Below are positions 22,250 through 35,345 of a stretch of 64,000 nt of DNA, one piece after another. Where the stretch lies: NCBI GenBank assembly GCA_013400155.1, contig VXBM01000059.1, positions 983,396 to 1,047,395 of the forward strand, read 5' to 3'. Below the pieces are notes generated by a model. It ran no database searches, was not told where the DNA came from, and was given only the letters and a program-made list of their open reading frames with translations. Position numbers and translations under genes: made by a program. Each line of letters begins with the position of its first letter. Positions within the stretch are counted from its first letter, which is position 1. The stretch comes from Helopsaltes ochotensis. Its lineage: Eukaryota > Chordata > Aves > Passeriformes > Locustellidae.

Positions 22250-25200
22250 GTAAGTTTATACTGGGAGCCTGCCTATTTATGGTCAGCCATAGACTTTCTA
22301 TATGAAAAGTGGATCAAATAATTTCATAAGCTACTGCTGTAAAAAAAGATGGTTGATAATTTTCTAAAGCGTACACACTGTTTAAATGTAGATTGTGGCT
22401 TTTAGCAGAAGGCCAGGTGGGGAGGAAAGGCTTTTCAAAACAAGTACCTACAGGAAAATAAATAATACTTTGATTTTTTTTTCCCATGGAAAAACTGTGC
22501 CTCATTTAGCCATCCTGAATATTTAATTTTATTTTGAGGATAAACTTCATAGGTTATCTCAGTTAAAGCCACTTTTATTTATGCAAAGCTTATGTGCAAG
22601 GTCTTGTTCCTGATGTGGATATATATGTAAAAGTAGTTTTTTCAAATACCATAAATAAATTACATTTAAATGTATATTTTTAACTAACTCCGTGTAGTTA
22701 GGTAAGACTGTTTCTATAATTTTTTTAAAATTCTGCATTATTTCTGTCAAGATTTAATGCAAAATTCCTGCTGTAACAGAGCGAAAGCTTCTCATTGGTT
22801 TTAGTGGTTTTGTATTGGGTTCTCTGCCACATCAGTGGAAGACGAGGGAAGGTTCAAGAGACTAATATTCTTTTAATCTGGCAGCTACATTGCTGGTGTA
22901 ATGGCAGTGTATTTTCCCCTACAGATGCAGTTTATCTGATCATTTTATGACAGGTTCACAAAAGTTTTTCCCAGATGTACTGCCACTTAAATTCCCATTT
23001 GTAATTAGCACTGTAATTTTCCAGATAGGTTTAAAAAGCATGTTTTGAAAGAGGTTATTCCCACAGCACTGCTTAATACCCATTAAAATGCCACATTTTT
23101 ATTGTATGAAGGTGTTTTTTTATCTAATTAGGTTGGTTTGTTAAAGTATTGAACCACAGTCTCATTCTTTTTTTTTTTTTCTTCTACTCTAAGGGTGTTT
23201 TCAATCATTTATTTATGACTAATAGGAAGCACACAAAATCTTTAACTCTGGACTAATGCACAGCATAAAGAAGTAAATGAGATCTCTTCCTGTGTAAGCT
23301 ATTGTACAGGGCTTTACTTTGAAAAACAGTTGCTCTCGGACTGTAACATGGTGATGTGTAAAAGAAAAGAAAGAAAAAGAATCCCCAGCATTTGGAAAGG
23401 AAGTATTGTACTTATTGATGCTATATAGACTTCACTGGAATTTGGTCATCAGCCTTAGCATGGCACTCTTCTCCAGATGGGTGTTTGATTTCTTTTTGTT
23501 CAAATGCCATTTAGGGGAAAAAAAATTGTGAGAATTCCGTGCTGAAATTCAAAAGTAAGACACGTTGAAGTAGCTCTGTTGTCCTTGGACATTTGCTGCT
23601 ATCCAGGAGGGACTGGCTAGACTGCAGCATGCAGGTGTTGCTTGTGCTTATTCATTAAACATACATGTGCTGTTCAAATACAGAACAAGCCTCTGCTAAA
23701 ACAATCTGCCTATGGCCGCCTCTGATTTTCCCCATTTTGGAAAGACAGAAACCAAAGGCACTGCAGTGGGAAGCCCCCTAGATTTGTCTGTAATTGAATA
23801 ACAGACAATGGGTAATGTCCTGTGGGAGAAGCAAAAAGACTGCAGAGCCTTACTAGCTCTGCAAGAGTAATCTGACCCTCCTCATGTGTTTCTGATGGCA
23901 ACACTGGCAGTCCTGTCTCTCAAAAATGAGGGGAATTTCACCACCACTGAGGAAAGTAGGAAATCTTGTCAAACACAGAGGAGCAGAACGGTTAGATGAG
24001 AAAAATGCTAATGATGTGCCTTTAGGGGTATGTTTTAAGAAAGGAAAGAGTCCTGGCCTAGTGTACAGTCTGAGTGTCTTCTAAGACCAGCAGGAACCCT
24101 ATCCAAAGGCAGGGTGAGGCTTGTTCCTTCCACAGTCTCAACTGACATGAGCTCTAGTCTGCTATTGCACATCAATTCCAATATCCAGCAGCATGAGGAT
24201 TGGGCAGCCACTGCTGCCTTCAGTTAGAGACTCTCCTGAGAGGCACTCCAGCCTGAGAGAGCTGCCAGATCAGGGCCTGGATGTGCTTCAGATTGGGTTG
24301 GCACAGCACACTGGTGCTAGCGGGCTGGGTGCTAATAGCTGATGGCAGAGCTGGGTGGAGGGAGCTAACTTTGCTAGAAAAATCTTCCGATGTTCAGTCT
24401 TATCTGTATGTAAGTGGGAGAGGAAAAAAACCTTGTGTTACCTGGACTTAACCATCCACAGGCAAGGATTTTCCATCCCCTGGGTGACAAGCAGTGTCAT
24501 GCCTGGCTGCATTCCAAACTCTGTTGTGCCTTGTGCAGCAGTGGCCCTTCTTGCAGGATGATGCTTGCCCTGTGTCAGCACTGCTGTGGCCAGGGAGAGT
24601 GGCCTTTCTTTTGCTCACCAAGGTTTGCCTGTGGCTGGGTTTCCCCAAACTTCACATGTCTGCTGGAACTGCCTGCCCGTGTTGTACAGAGAGGGAAAGG
24701 GTACGTGCTTAGCCGTGCAGTTTTGTGACTGTTCTGTAGATAGTTCTGTAGATAGAGAGATTTTGGAGTGAGTGATCTTGGTGGAACACAAAGGGTTACG
24801 TTGTTGAAGTTACCCAGGCGCCAATCCACTGGCACACCGCAGGTGATCTCGGAGTGAATGTTGTTTAAAGCGCCTGTCCCACGGTTTCACAAATGTGCTC
24901 TGACCAGAGGATGTTTTTCTAACTTCAAAGGGCTTCTCGGGCTGGCTCAGTGCCTCACAGACTGAGTCCACAATTCCTCTCTGCTCATGATGTGTTCTAA
25001 CCATGTGTGATTTTTTTGGTATGTGATGTTTTCTTAAAGAGGCATTGACCTGTGTTCAAGTGAAACTTGCTCTTAAGCTTGTAAACACAAACTTGTCGTG
25101 TGGGCAGTTTTCATCTTAACTTGATGTGTGTATTTTTTTTTTAAGAGCAAGAATAGATATCAAAAGGAGGGATAATTTATAGGAAAAAAAAAAAGAAATA

Positions 25201-28200
25201 AACTTGTAGCGGCCTTTTGAGCTGCACCATCCGGTCTTTTCCTTGAAGATCAAAATGTGTGTCCTCTCTCCAGAAGAAGAGCGTGTTCCCACCTCGGCCC
25301 TGTGAGTGTTACAGTGGGTGCTTTGTCAAAATGTGCCTCTGCACAAGGAGAGTGTAAGGGAGGAAAGCAAGGGAAACAGGAGTAGAAAGAGGAAAGAACT
25401 TAGGACATTTGTGAGTGACCTGATTTTTTTTCTTTTCTTCTCGCCTTCTATAACAATGTTATATTAAATGAAACTTTTAGGAACATGTTTGTGTGTTTTT
25501 AAATATTTAAGGTTTCTTTTACTTCTGCAGTACTTTGTAGTGTAGTTTTTTGAAGGGGACTGCATTTGCTTTTTAACAGTGAGAATTAGAAATGGCTGAG
25601 ATTTTGTAGGCCAAATCCTTTTACAGTTGAAGTTCAGCAACTCTCTTGTTTCTGCTGAGAGCACAATCAGGCCCTGAAATATCTTCTGAGGTAGACTCTG
25701 CTACATTAGCTGTGATTGTGGATCTGGGAAGGTTTAGTTAGTGTTCACTAAGTTGCACTGGTGGACACTATTTTTGGCAATCCTTTTTACATTTAGTAAG
25801 GCTAGAAGAAGTAGGCTAGTTTGAGGTTTTAAAGTAATAATTCTTAGTTTGCTGTTATTGCTATTATAGATAGATTTGAGTTGATTAAAAAAATCCCAAA
25901 AAAAACACAGCAGCAAAACAAACTCTTTCTTCAAAGAAACCAATACCTTGTAAGCCAGACCATAATACTTTCTGTTTGGCAAGGGATTAAGAAGTATCAT
26001 CTGCTGTGGGAGTAAAACATCACACTGTGAATGGCATGCCGTGAGCAGTGTATCTCAGCTGTGCAATGAAGTTTTGTTCCTCTTGAGTAACAGTACTACA
26101 AACTAGCCCTTAATAATTAATCCAGCTTTCAGATGCAGCTTGATCCCAAGGTCCTCATCCAGATGAAATCCTGGAGAAGTTAGTGATGTCTAGGACTTGA
26201 TCCCTAGCAGCAAATAACCTGTGCTACCCTGCCATCCCATGGTTATCAACAGGAACCATCCCACCACGTTTATTTTGGCTGGTTTTAAAGCAGGTGGCCA
26301 GACTGAGTTCCTAGTTTCAAAGTCACAGCTGCTGCTTTGAAATTGTGTAAGAAGGGCTTTGGTTTCTTAACACAAAATAACTGAGCTGCTGTTTAGTATT
26401 AGAGCATCATTATTCTGGGAAATGCACTCTTCATTTTAAAAATATCTTCCCTATGGAAGTTGAAAGTTTATACCTCATGATTCTAAGGTCAAAGAGCTGA
26501 AATGGTTCCTTGTTTGACTGATGATTGTAAATACTTAAGAGTTTCTCAGTGACTTAAAATGAGTGGAATCTGGAGGTAGTATTAACATTGATAGCAGTAT
26601 TAGAAATACAGAATTACTACAGGGATCTCTTGTTTGTTGGCATTAAGTAAATTAGGGGAGGACTGTTTTGGGCAACTATAATTTAAGATTTTTCTCCTTT
26701 AACTGGATGTCTTTGTGGGAGTTATCCCCAAAATATTATATGCTTACCGTTAAATCAATTAAAAGACCAAATGGACCATCACAGTAATGATGCTGTGATT
26801 AAGTAGAACGAAATGTTCCATTACAAATCCCCATTTTGTCTCCTTGTAAAATTTTATTTTAAAATGAGCCATCTTGGGTGACTTTTTCAGTAGCGTCAGC
26901 AACAGTGTCAGCAGAATGGTGAATTTGTGTCACTGGAAATATAAAGAGAATTCATGAAGGAGTTTGTGTTAAACATAGTTTTCTTTTTTATAAAAAAGGA
27001 TTCTATTCACTGTGGTTTTTTTCCTTTTGTATTCTTTGCCATCTTATGATATTATAATATTTTTTGCCTACTTTCAAAATTTCATAGATATATATTTATA
27101 AAAAATATATGTCATGTAAGCCTTTTTCTAGTGTAAGAGAAAGTACATTTTATGCAAGGTACACAGCATGGGGTTTTCTGGGCCTTCAATCTCATTTGAT
27201 CCTGTCTCGCAAGCAATGCATCAAACAGGAATGAGCAAAATGCAATCCCCTCAGACTGGGTGAAAATGTTCTCCTAAGAAAGAAGATGAGAGAGGGCTGG
27301 TGAGAGGAAAGACTTGACCTCTCCTCTGAAAGGAGGCCTGAAAAAAGCAAGTGGACAGAGGAGGGAGTGCATCTTCAACTTATGTAGACAGGCTTGGTAA
27401 AAGATGGAAAGGGCAAAATTAGGGTATTGGGGACACAGTTAAAGAAATTAGTCCAATTTGCATGCATACAATATAACAAAATCATTGACTTGGTTGTGAA
27501 GGGGAAGAGGTGAGAATAGGCACCAGAAGTGCAGCCAGTCCAGATGGGAAATCTGGCCTGTGCCCTTAATCCTTTTTAATTCAATTGTATTTTAATTCAG
27601 TTAATTCAATTGTAAAACAATTTTTGTTTGTATTTTCATCTTGTGACAGAATTTTCTAGTAGCTCAGTCTGTTGAGAGCTGCATGTTCCACTGCAGCACT
27701 TCTTAGATTTATCCATTTGCATGTGGTGCTGGACCATATTTTATATTCAGGTGTACATGGCAGAAAGATCCCTCTGAGGTTAAAGCTGTCCATGGCTCAG
27801 ATACAGGCTCTGATAACAGGATGTGCCTCTCCTAACTGGGCTGCTGGTGTTGGCCCTGGGGTCCCTGCTTAGTGGTTGGGATTTTCATGGGTAGGATGTC
27901 AGCCCTGTTGTACTTAAGGAGATGGGGTAATAGGTTAAACACAGCTTTCTTAAGCTCTCTGGATCGCAAGGTAGGTAGGCTTTGAAGTCATCCAAGATAA
28001 GAGACTGGTCTGGCGGCTGGGATGTGAAGCTGGAAGGTGTTTGTGATGTGGGTGGCAGGGATGGATAGCCACTGCTCTGGTGCTACCTGGACCCTGAAAC
28101 TCTGAATTTATGGTTTAAGAGTGAGATCCAGCAGCCATGCTTTCTAGTCCAGATCCTAGCTTCACGTGTATATCTTTTCTAAAGTTGTTCCTATCTTCAC

Positions 28201-28839
28201 AGAGACCTAAAATAGCTGAACACTTATCACTCATTTAGTCTCATGTGTCTCTCTTAGAACCTACTGGTTTTATCCACTTTTTCCCGCTTCCCCATCAGAG
28301 AAATATTTATAGTTCATGAAGAACTTCAGTGTCTGCTGTACTCTTAATTCATTGCTATGTTTTTATGAACAGGCCAGGTATTTATCACCTATTTCCTTGA
28401 GCAAAGTAAGAATGAAAAAGAATGTTTGAATTCTCCTTGAAGTTTATATAATCTCCCCTTGCAAAATAACCCAACCTCTTACATTGTTTCTTTTGATCTC
28501 CAGTAATCTTCCTAAAATGTTTCAGAAAGGGGCCTTTCTGAACTGTCCGGCTCTTGTTACAATCCAGTGGCTAAGGAAGTCTAATTCTGAAAAGTTTCTA
28601 TTAATCAAAGCAGTTCTGACATATAGAGAGAAAAACATTTTACTTCTCACTCATCCTGACAAGACTCTGGACAAGGTTGTAGAAGGTGGTGAGAGGGACG
28701 TGCCTTTTATGTGTGAGCTGAATCTCAGCTCTTGTGGAGGCCTGTCCAAGGATCTGTGCATTCAAGTGATGTGGACATCCTGCTTTTTGCCGTACCTTGC
28801 TCTTGGTGATGATACAACGTCAGGGCAAGATTAATAGGA

Positions 28840-29320
28840 ATGTAGGGGCAGAGCGTACGGCTGGCATGCGTGTAAATCATCAGAGGTATACAGTACAGCA
28901 TGAGGAGAAGGCCAGACTTTTGCCACTGTTGCTAAATGAAATGGACTACGCAGACACAGCTAAATTGGGAAGGAAAAGGTTGGTTCGAAGTTCGGCTGAA
29001 GACAAGCTCCGATGCACCAGTTGGACTGGAAGCTTTGCAAGGAGATGAAGTTTTTTGGGTGTTTGCTTGAATAATGAAGTTACCCCTCTCTTGAAGGTTG
29101 TTCGCCGGAGCAGCAGAGTTTGTGCATGAGCGAAAAGCATGTCAGAATGTTTACAGAGAACTGAAGTGGGGTGGTGAGTCAAAGCAATAGGCTTTTCTTT
29201 GAACCGGCTTTGCAATGGAGAGCCTTGTAATGAGGGTGAACTATGCCTCCGATTCCGGCGGGCCTTTGTGCTATCTGGAGCACAAAGTGGAGCAGGTTTA
29301 CAGGTTAATTAACACCTCTT
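28840..29320. promoter_or_regulatory. candidate intronic regulatory block
   Basis: Locally richer in GC and CpG than its surroundings. It ends with a perfect inverted repeat, CTTTGTGCT/AGCACAAAG (29264-29272 and 29279-29287), whose arms contain the SOX/TCF core ACAAAG. Seventeen bases further on is the palindrome GTTAATTAAC at 29304-29313, close to an HNF1 site but lacking the central base. A CTTTGAA word lies near 29190. Clustering of motifs suggests an enhancer, but this is inference without conservation data. Confidence 0.3.
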
Positions 29321-32300
29321 CCCTCCTCCTTTGGTGCTGTCTGTGATGCGTCACTCATGGTCATGTTTAGAAATGGTGACTGATGGTTAGTGGTGGGTAC
29401 TCCCAAGCTTTTTAGCTGGTGCTGCTAAATTCTCTGCTGTGAATGTAATTTGTTCTTTTAAACAATAGAGAACACAGCTAAATATATGGTGCTGAAGAGG
29501 CACTTATTGTCCTGTCAGCCTGGCAGCAGTGAGCACACCCCCAGAGCTGCATGTTGCAGCCAGGCATATCCCAGTCCGTAGCCTCCCTGCTCCCAAATCC
29601 TTGTAAATATGAAGAGAATTCAGGAATATTCTGCCTGTCTAAAGAGGATTTTATGGCATCTCAAACCCTGTTATTATGTATTTAAGGATGATTTCTCTGA
29701 ATATTGAATCGTAAGGATGGTTTTAATCTAGCAGCTCTGTGGTTTTGGAGAATTTGGTCAGTCTGGCTGGAATCAGGGTACTTTAGTCTGTATGTTGGAT
29801 ATGGGCATTTATTGTTGTTATGGGGGTTTTCCCCCTCTCCCTTTGGATACTGAAAGCTTTCTTTGCCACCTATTGTCAACAGATCACACTTTCTCTGTGC
29901 TTCTGCCTTTCCCTCCCAGTTTCTCAGGCCTCAAAATGTTTTAGATACTTCTAGCTATTGCCTTTCCCTTAGCTTGATTTAAATGCTCCATTCTTCAGAA
30001 ACTAAGTCCTGGGGGAGAAACAAAACCATGTGGTGGCCTAACTAGCAGGATGTGCATTTGGTGTGGAACACCAAGAATCCCTTGCAATCATGTGTCGTCT
30101 AGCACACCAAACTAAGACTTGAGGCAAGTACACACTGTATCTACAGAATAACCACACCTTGCTGTACCATAGCCACTGTACAGATGGCTAACAAAAGCAT
30201 GTGTAGCCTATACATACTTTTGGAGTTTAAAGAATTTCTCCCCAAATCTCCTACTTCCTTACTTGCCTGATAGTGAGTGGAAAGACAGTGGAGCAGAGCC
30301 CAGTTCATGAGCAGAATCATTTCAGGAGGAGGACAGTGCAGAGGCAGTGCTTGCTGCCTTCCTTGAGGCAGAGTGGAAATTGGAAAGGAAACTGATTCAG
30401 TGAATCACGGTCATCTCTCAGACAGCTCCAGGGCAGTGCAGCGCTCAGCTGCTGCCTCACTCGCAGTGGATTATAGGGTCATAGTACAGCCCACTATGCT
30501 GAAGCAGAAAAGCAGTGAATTCATCCTCAGGTGCTGCTTTATGTTGTCTAGAAATGAGGAATTCCTCTGTAAGAATGAAATACTTTTTTTCCAGCTTCCC
30601 AATTCCCGTGCTTCAGCAGTATATTTATCTTCACCATTTTCATGCTGTGAATAGAGGAAGGCCAAGAAACTTGTATAAAGGACTTCCTTTGCAGCCAGTG
30701 ATATGTGCTGTGTAGCATCCTATGAAGTTAACAGGGATTAAGGTGAATGACCATGTGAGCAAGGGAGACATCCCATCAGGAAATATGTCTGTTTTTGTGT
30801 AGCAGCTAAAGCAGTACTATCTACAGACTTTGAATCAAAGGCTTGGACAGCTAAACAAAGCTAAGCCCCAAAGATGTACTATTAAACTAATTTCCTGTGT
30901 ATGGAACAAATATTGTAGGAGTTTCGAAAAGCATTTTCCAGCCATTGTTAAGAGAGGAGTTTGGGTGTGAGCTATAAAATTCAGATCTGCATTCAGACTT
31001 TCACCATATTTGTGGTTTTTGTTTGAGCCTGTGTCTAGTTAGCAGGGATATAAATGTTAAAATTTACCCATGTGGCTTGAGAGATGTTCTCTGCTAGTAG
31101 TGCAAGTCTCACTTTTTCAGCATGTCTTTGTTTTAGAAAAGACTTCTTTCTGCTGGAGTCAGATCCTTTCTTTTATTAGGCAAATTCTGAATGTTCAGGC
31201 AAAGAAGGACAACTTGACTAGGTCTAGTAGAGCTGAAAATGTACCATTAATTGTCTATTAAAAATAGTTCTTCTCTTGAAGTGAAAACTTGTATGTTCTT
31301 ACAGAGAAGAAAGTAAGTGTCCTGTCATGCTATCTTTTTAGGAAAAATTTTTTTTTGTTGTTTCAGTTTGATAGTCCAATACGTTTCATTACTCAAGTAA
31401 TTGAAATTAATTGTTAGATAGTAAAGGGTTAAACTAAAATATGAATAAACATTACTATCCTTGGGTTTGGAGAACTTTAAACAGCGAAGAGAAACACTGA
31501 GAAACTCTCACACTGGGTAAAAGCTCAGAGCTCTTCAACTGGGTCTGACTCAGTGGTGTGTTCACAGAGTGGGAGGTTAGGGCTGTAAACCTCAATTCTC
31601 TTCAGAAGACATGATTTATGAATGACAGTGAGAATCACTTACCCAAAAGTGAACAGGACAGATAAGCTGGGCACAGAACATGCTTTCCCCTGGGCTGCCA
31701 CCCATTGTATCTGTAGCCTGGTGTGTGACACTTAATGTAATTTCAGACTGCCCTTGCTCTGAGCAGAGGCTGATAATGTGTGAACACGTGTGATGGTCCT
31801 GGGATGGTGGAAAGAGAGTCCAGGGGACACTGCAGGGTGTCTGCTTTCAGAGGGGGTTTAGTGCTGACTTCCGTAGAGCCAGGCTCTGGCTGTTATAATC
31901 GTGTAGCAGAGAATATTACAGAACTGGCGATCTCAAATGCTTGGCACTTTGTTGTAAATTTAATCTATTTACATATTTCCTGTGCCACTGTACAAACAAA
32001 CCAGTGGGCAGAGTCCTGAAACCATTTTCACAGGCCAAGTTCCAATTGATACCAAAGAGGTCAGAATTAAAAGTAATCACTCGTTTAGAAGCATTTGAAT
32101 GTGACCTTTAGAGAAATCATTTTCCTTTCGCTGACTTCTTGTACCTCTCATTAGGGAATTCTTGAAAATCAGTAGATTTCAATGAGTGCAGGCTACAACC
32201 CTGGCTGAGTTGTTTCTTGCTGTTTTATTTTGGAGTATTGCAGGAGGCATCATTTCTTCAGAAACTAGCATGGATCTAAAGTATTTTTACTCTGCCCTCC

Positions 32301-35300
32301 CCCTTGTTCCTTGTTAAGTTTGCAAACGTTCATCTATTAGATTTGTGGGTACAAGTGTGTGTAGGGAGCTTAGGTATATTTCAAGGTGAATGCTGAGGCC
32401 AGTCCAAGTCTATATGATTGTCTGCCACCATTATAATATCTTTTTGTTCCCAGAAAAAAACCAAAAAGATAATGGGCAAGCTTGAAGAGGTTCACAGAAG
32501 AGCTAAGGGTGGTTGAACCAAGAAGACTGAAAGGGCAAATTATTGCGGCCTATTTATGTAGAGAACCTGACAAGATCCTTTGCTATAGACATAAAATGAA
32601 AGAATAAAAAGTGCTTTTATTTATCAGTAATTAATGTGCTTACTTATGCAGAATTTTATTGTGATACAGAGTGTTTGCAGAGCAGCTGTTCTGGAATACC
32701 TATTACAATCTCTTTCCATATGTAAACATGCCAGTAAATACTGAAGTAAAGACTGAATGAGAATTTAGTCTATATTATTTGACTACTAAAAAAATGGTTA
32801 CTGAGATCTGTGAAGGAGAATGATTAGGAAGAGCAATGGGACTTGGGAAAAATTTGGTTTAAAGACTAGGCAGTAGTGGTCTGTTTGAATGTGTAATAAT
32901 TATTGGAAAGTGGTGCAGGTTGAAGTTCCACTCAGAATTTTTAAAGCTGCAGTTTACATCTCTTAACATTCTCAGGTATGTAATAGAAAAGGGTCTTCAA
33001 AGTTGAGTTCATTGAACTCTGTCCATTTCTCTTTCTTCTACTGAAAATATAGAATAATTGTGTATATCTATGCCAGTAAAATTGATGTATGGGAGTTTTC
33101 TCCCTTTCAATGAATCTCTTTTACATGATACCATTCAACATAGAAGTGTTGTTACTTTAGGCATGGCTTTAGCAGTTTATGCTGACAGCAGTTAGTTATA
33201 ACTCAGCCCTGTCCTTTATAATGATTAATGATCCTTGAAATAATAAATATATTGGAAATGCCAACCCTGGAAGTTGTTTTCAGTTCATAAATAGAATTGT
33301 TTGTGTAAGAGCAGACATCTTCGCCTACTATTTCTTATAATAGAGCAGTAAGGTTTCAGTATCTCAAAGGTGCTATTGGAGAGAAAAGGTCCCTTCATGA
33401 GGAATATATGTCTTGGGAAGGGCAGGAAGAGGGTGATGACAAGCCGTTTTGCAATATCACATTTGCTTATGGCTTATGGAGAGTGCTGCAAAGAGCTTGA
33501 AGCTTTTAACACATCTGAGAATTGTTGACTTTTATTCTGGTTGCCATCATTCAGTAGGCAGAAAACAGCTCAGCAGGCACAGGGACCAACAGCTTGGCTT
33601 TTGTGGGTGGGCATTGTTTCGGGGGAGAACCAGTAACTTAAAAATAAGTTGGTTACAATATAGTCCTAACAGTAAATTAATCATGACATTAAAAGGGAGT
33701 GTATCATAGACATTACTTCACAGAGTTGTCATAAATTCTGCTCTTGCCATATTTTAATTTCCAAGGCTTTTGAATCTCAGACAAGGTGCTATAGATGTAG
33801 TTATTAAATTCTGCAGAAATATTTTTATTGGGTAAGACATTGCTTGATGATGTAGCTGTGAAAGGCAAATTCAGAGACTAGCAAAAGGTCCTTTATCCGT
33901 GCATTGAGGAGGAAAAATACCATTTTGTAACACTCATTTATTATTGAAATACTTGTTTTAAATTTGCCTTCTTTTTCCTGAATGTATGTGCATATATATG
34001 TAGTCACAGTCTTGACAATGTGGGGTTTATTCTCTTTGTTACTGGGTCATCAATAACATTGTCACCAATAACACACAAATGAAAACACAGCTTTGGATAT
34101 AGTGATTTTTACTCTTGTCGTGCAGAAGACGCTTCCTACTGTAGAGTCACCTGAGGAGATGCTGCCCTTTTCCAGCTTTTTTGAAAACTCTTGAGAGAAG
34201 ACACTGGATAGAATATAAAGGAAAGAAAATGTTAAAAAGTTTACACAGTGTATTCCTTTCAGTGCAGAAATGAATGTAGGTGGAGGCTGAGTTAGACTAA
34301 ATATTGCTGAGAAAACAGTATCTAGTTCCCTGTTTTTCCAAGATTTTTCCTTTGTGTGCCTTGAAAGGGAAAGCCATGTCCTCTGCACCTTTCTGTACCA
34401 AAACGCATTATTTGGTTTCTCCTAGGGGCTGCTCTTTTGGATGGTGGTTTGCCATGCCCTTTAAGCCTTAAGGGATAGCCAGTGTCAGAGGGAGCTTAAA
34501 ATAGGTTGTCTGCACTGAAGATGTTTGGCAACCAGGCAAAGAATGGAATGGCAGTGCTGGGAGAGTTAAACCCCCCTCATGCCCTCTTACCCATGCAGCA
34601 AACTGTGCCTGGTTAGATTGGAGATCTCAGGATCAAGTCCTTTGGAGGCTGAGATGGGAGTTTGGTTGTGGTCTTGGGGCAGATGGTCTCTGGCATAAGT
34701 GCATAAGTGAGGTGGTGGACACACCAATAACTGGCTGCTCCATGGAGTTCTGTCTGCATTCCCCTATACCCCACAGTAAATACAACGTAATTTGAGGCGG
34801 CTTATGCCTTTATTTACCCCAGTAGAAGTGTTGACACGAACTATTACTGTGGAATGCCTGCCATGTAGCCATTCTCTCAGATGTCCTAATGTTGAGAAAC
34901 TAGCCTGAAGCACTTTGCTGAGGTTCATCCAGTAAAATTTCATAGCTTAGTCATTTGCTCCATAAACCACGATAGCAGAGCTGTATCAGATGGCAAGGTC
35001 CTACGGCTTCAAGCCTCAAACAAAATTTAAGAGTTGTTTCGAGTTTAATTTGATGCAATAATAATTTATATAGTGTAAACACACTAGACATATCTACGGT
35101 TGCTGGAATTAATCAGGCAAAAGTCTTGTAAGTAAAATTCTTCTCTTCATCTTTCTTTTAAAAACACAAGCTCACTCCTGGTTCTTATTTAACAGCACTG
35201 GTTTAATGAGTTCCTTTGCCACAAAACAGGTGTAAGCCACTGTCCTGCCCTGCCAGCACACCTTGGTCACAGCTTGGATAGCCAGGGCTTGGCCTTTCTG

Positions 35301-35309
35301 CTCAAACTA

Positions 35310-35345
35310 CCAGTTGTGTGTTCCAAGCACACTACACACAACTGG
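35310..35345. repeat. 12-bp-arm inverted repeat (hairpin)
   Basis: CCAGTTGTGTGT at 35310-35321 and its exact reverse complement ACACACAACTGG at 35334-35345, with a 12-base loop. After one mismatch three further pairs extend the stem. Too short for a microRNA precursor. It may be a cruciform-forming element or a chance product of GT-rich DNA, but the non-repeat CCAG ends make chance less likely. Confidence 0.6.
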
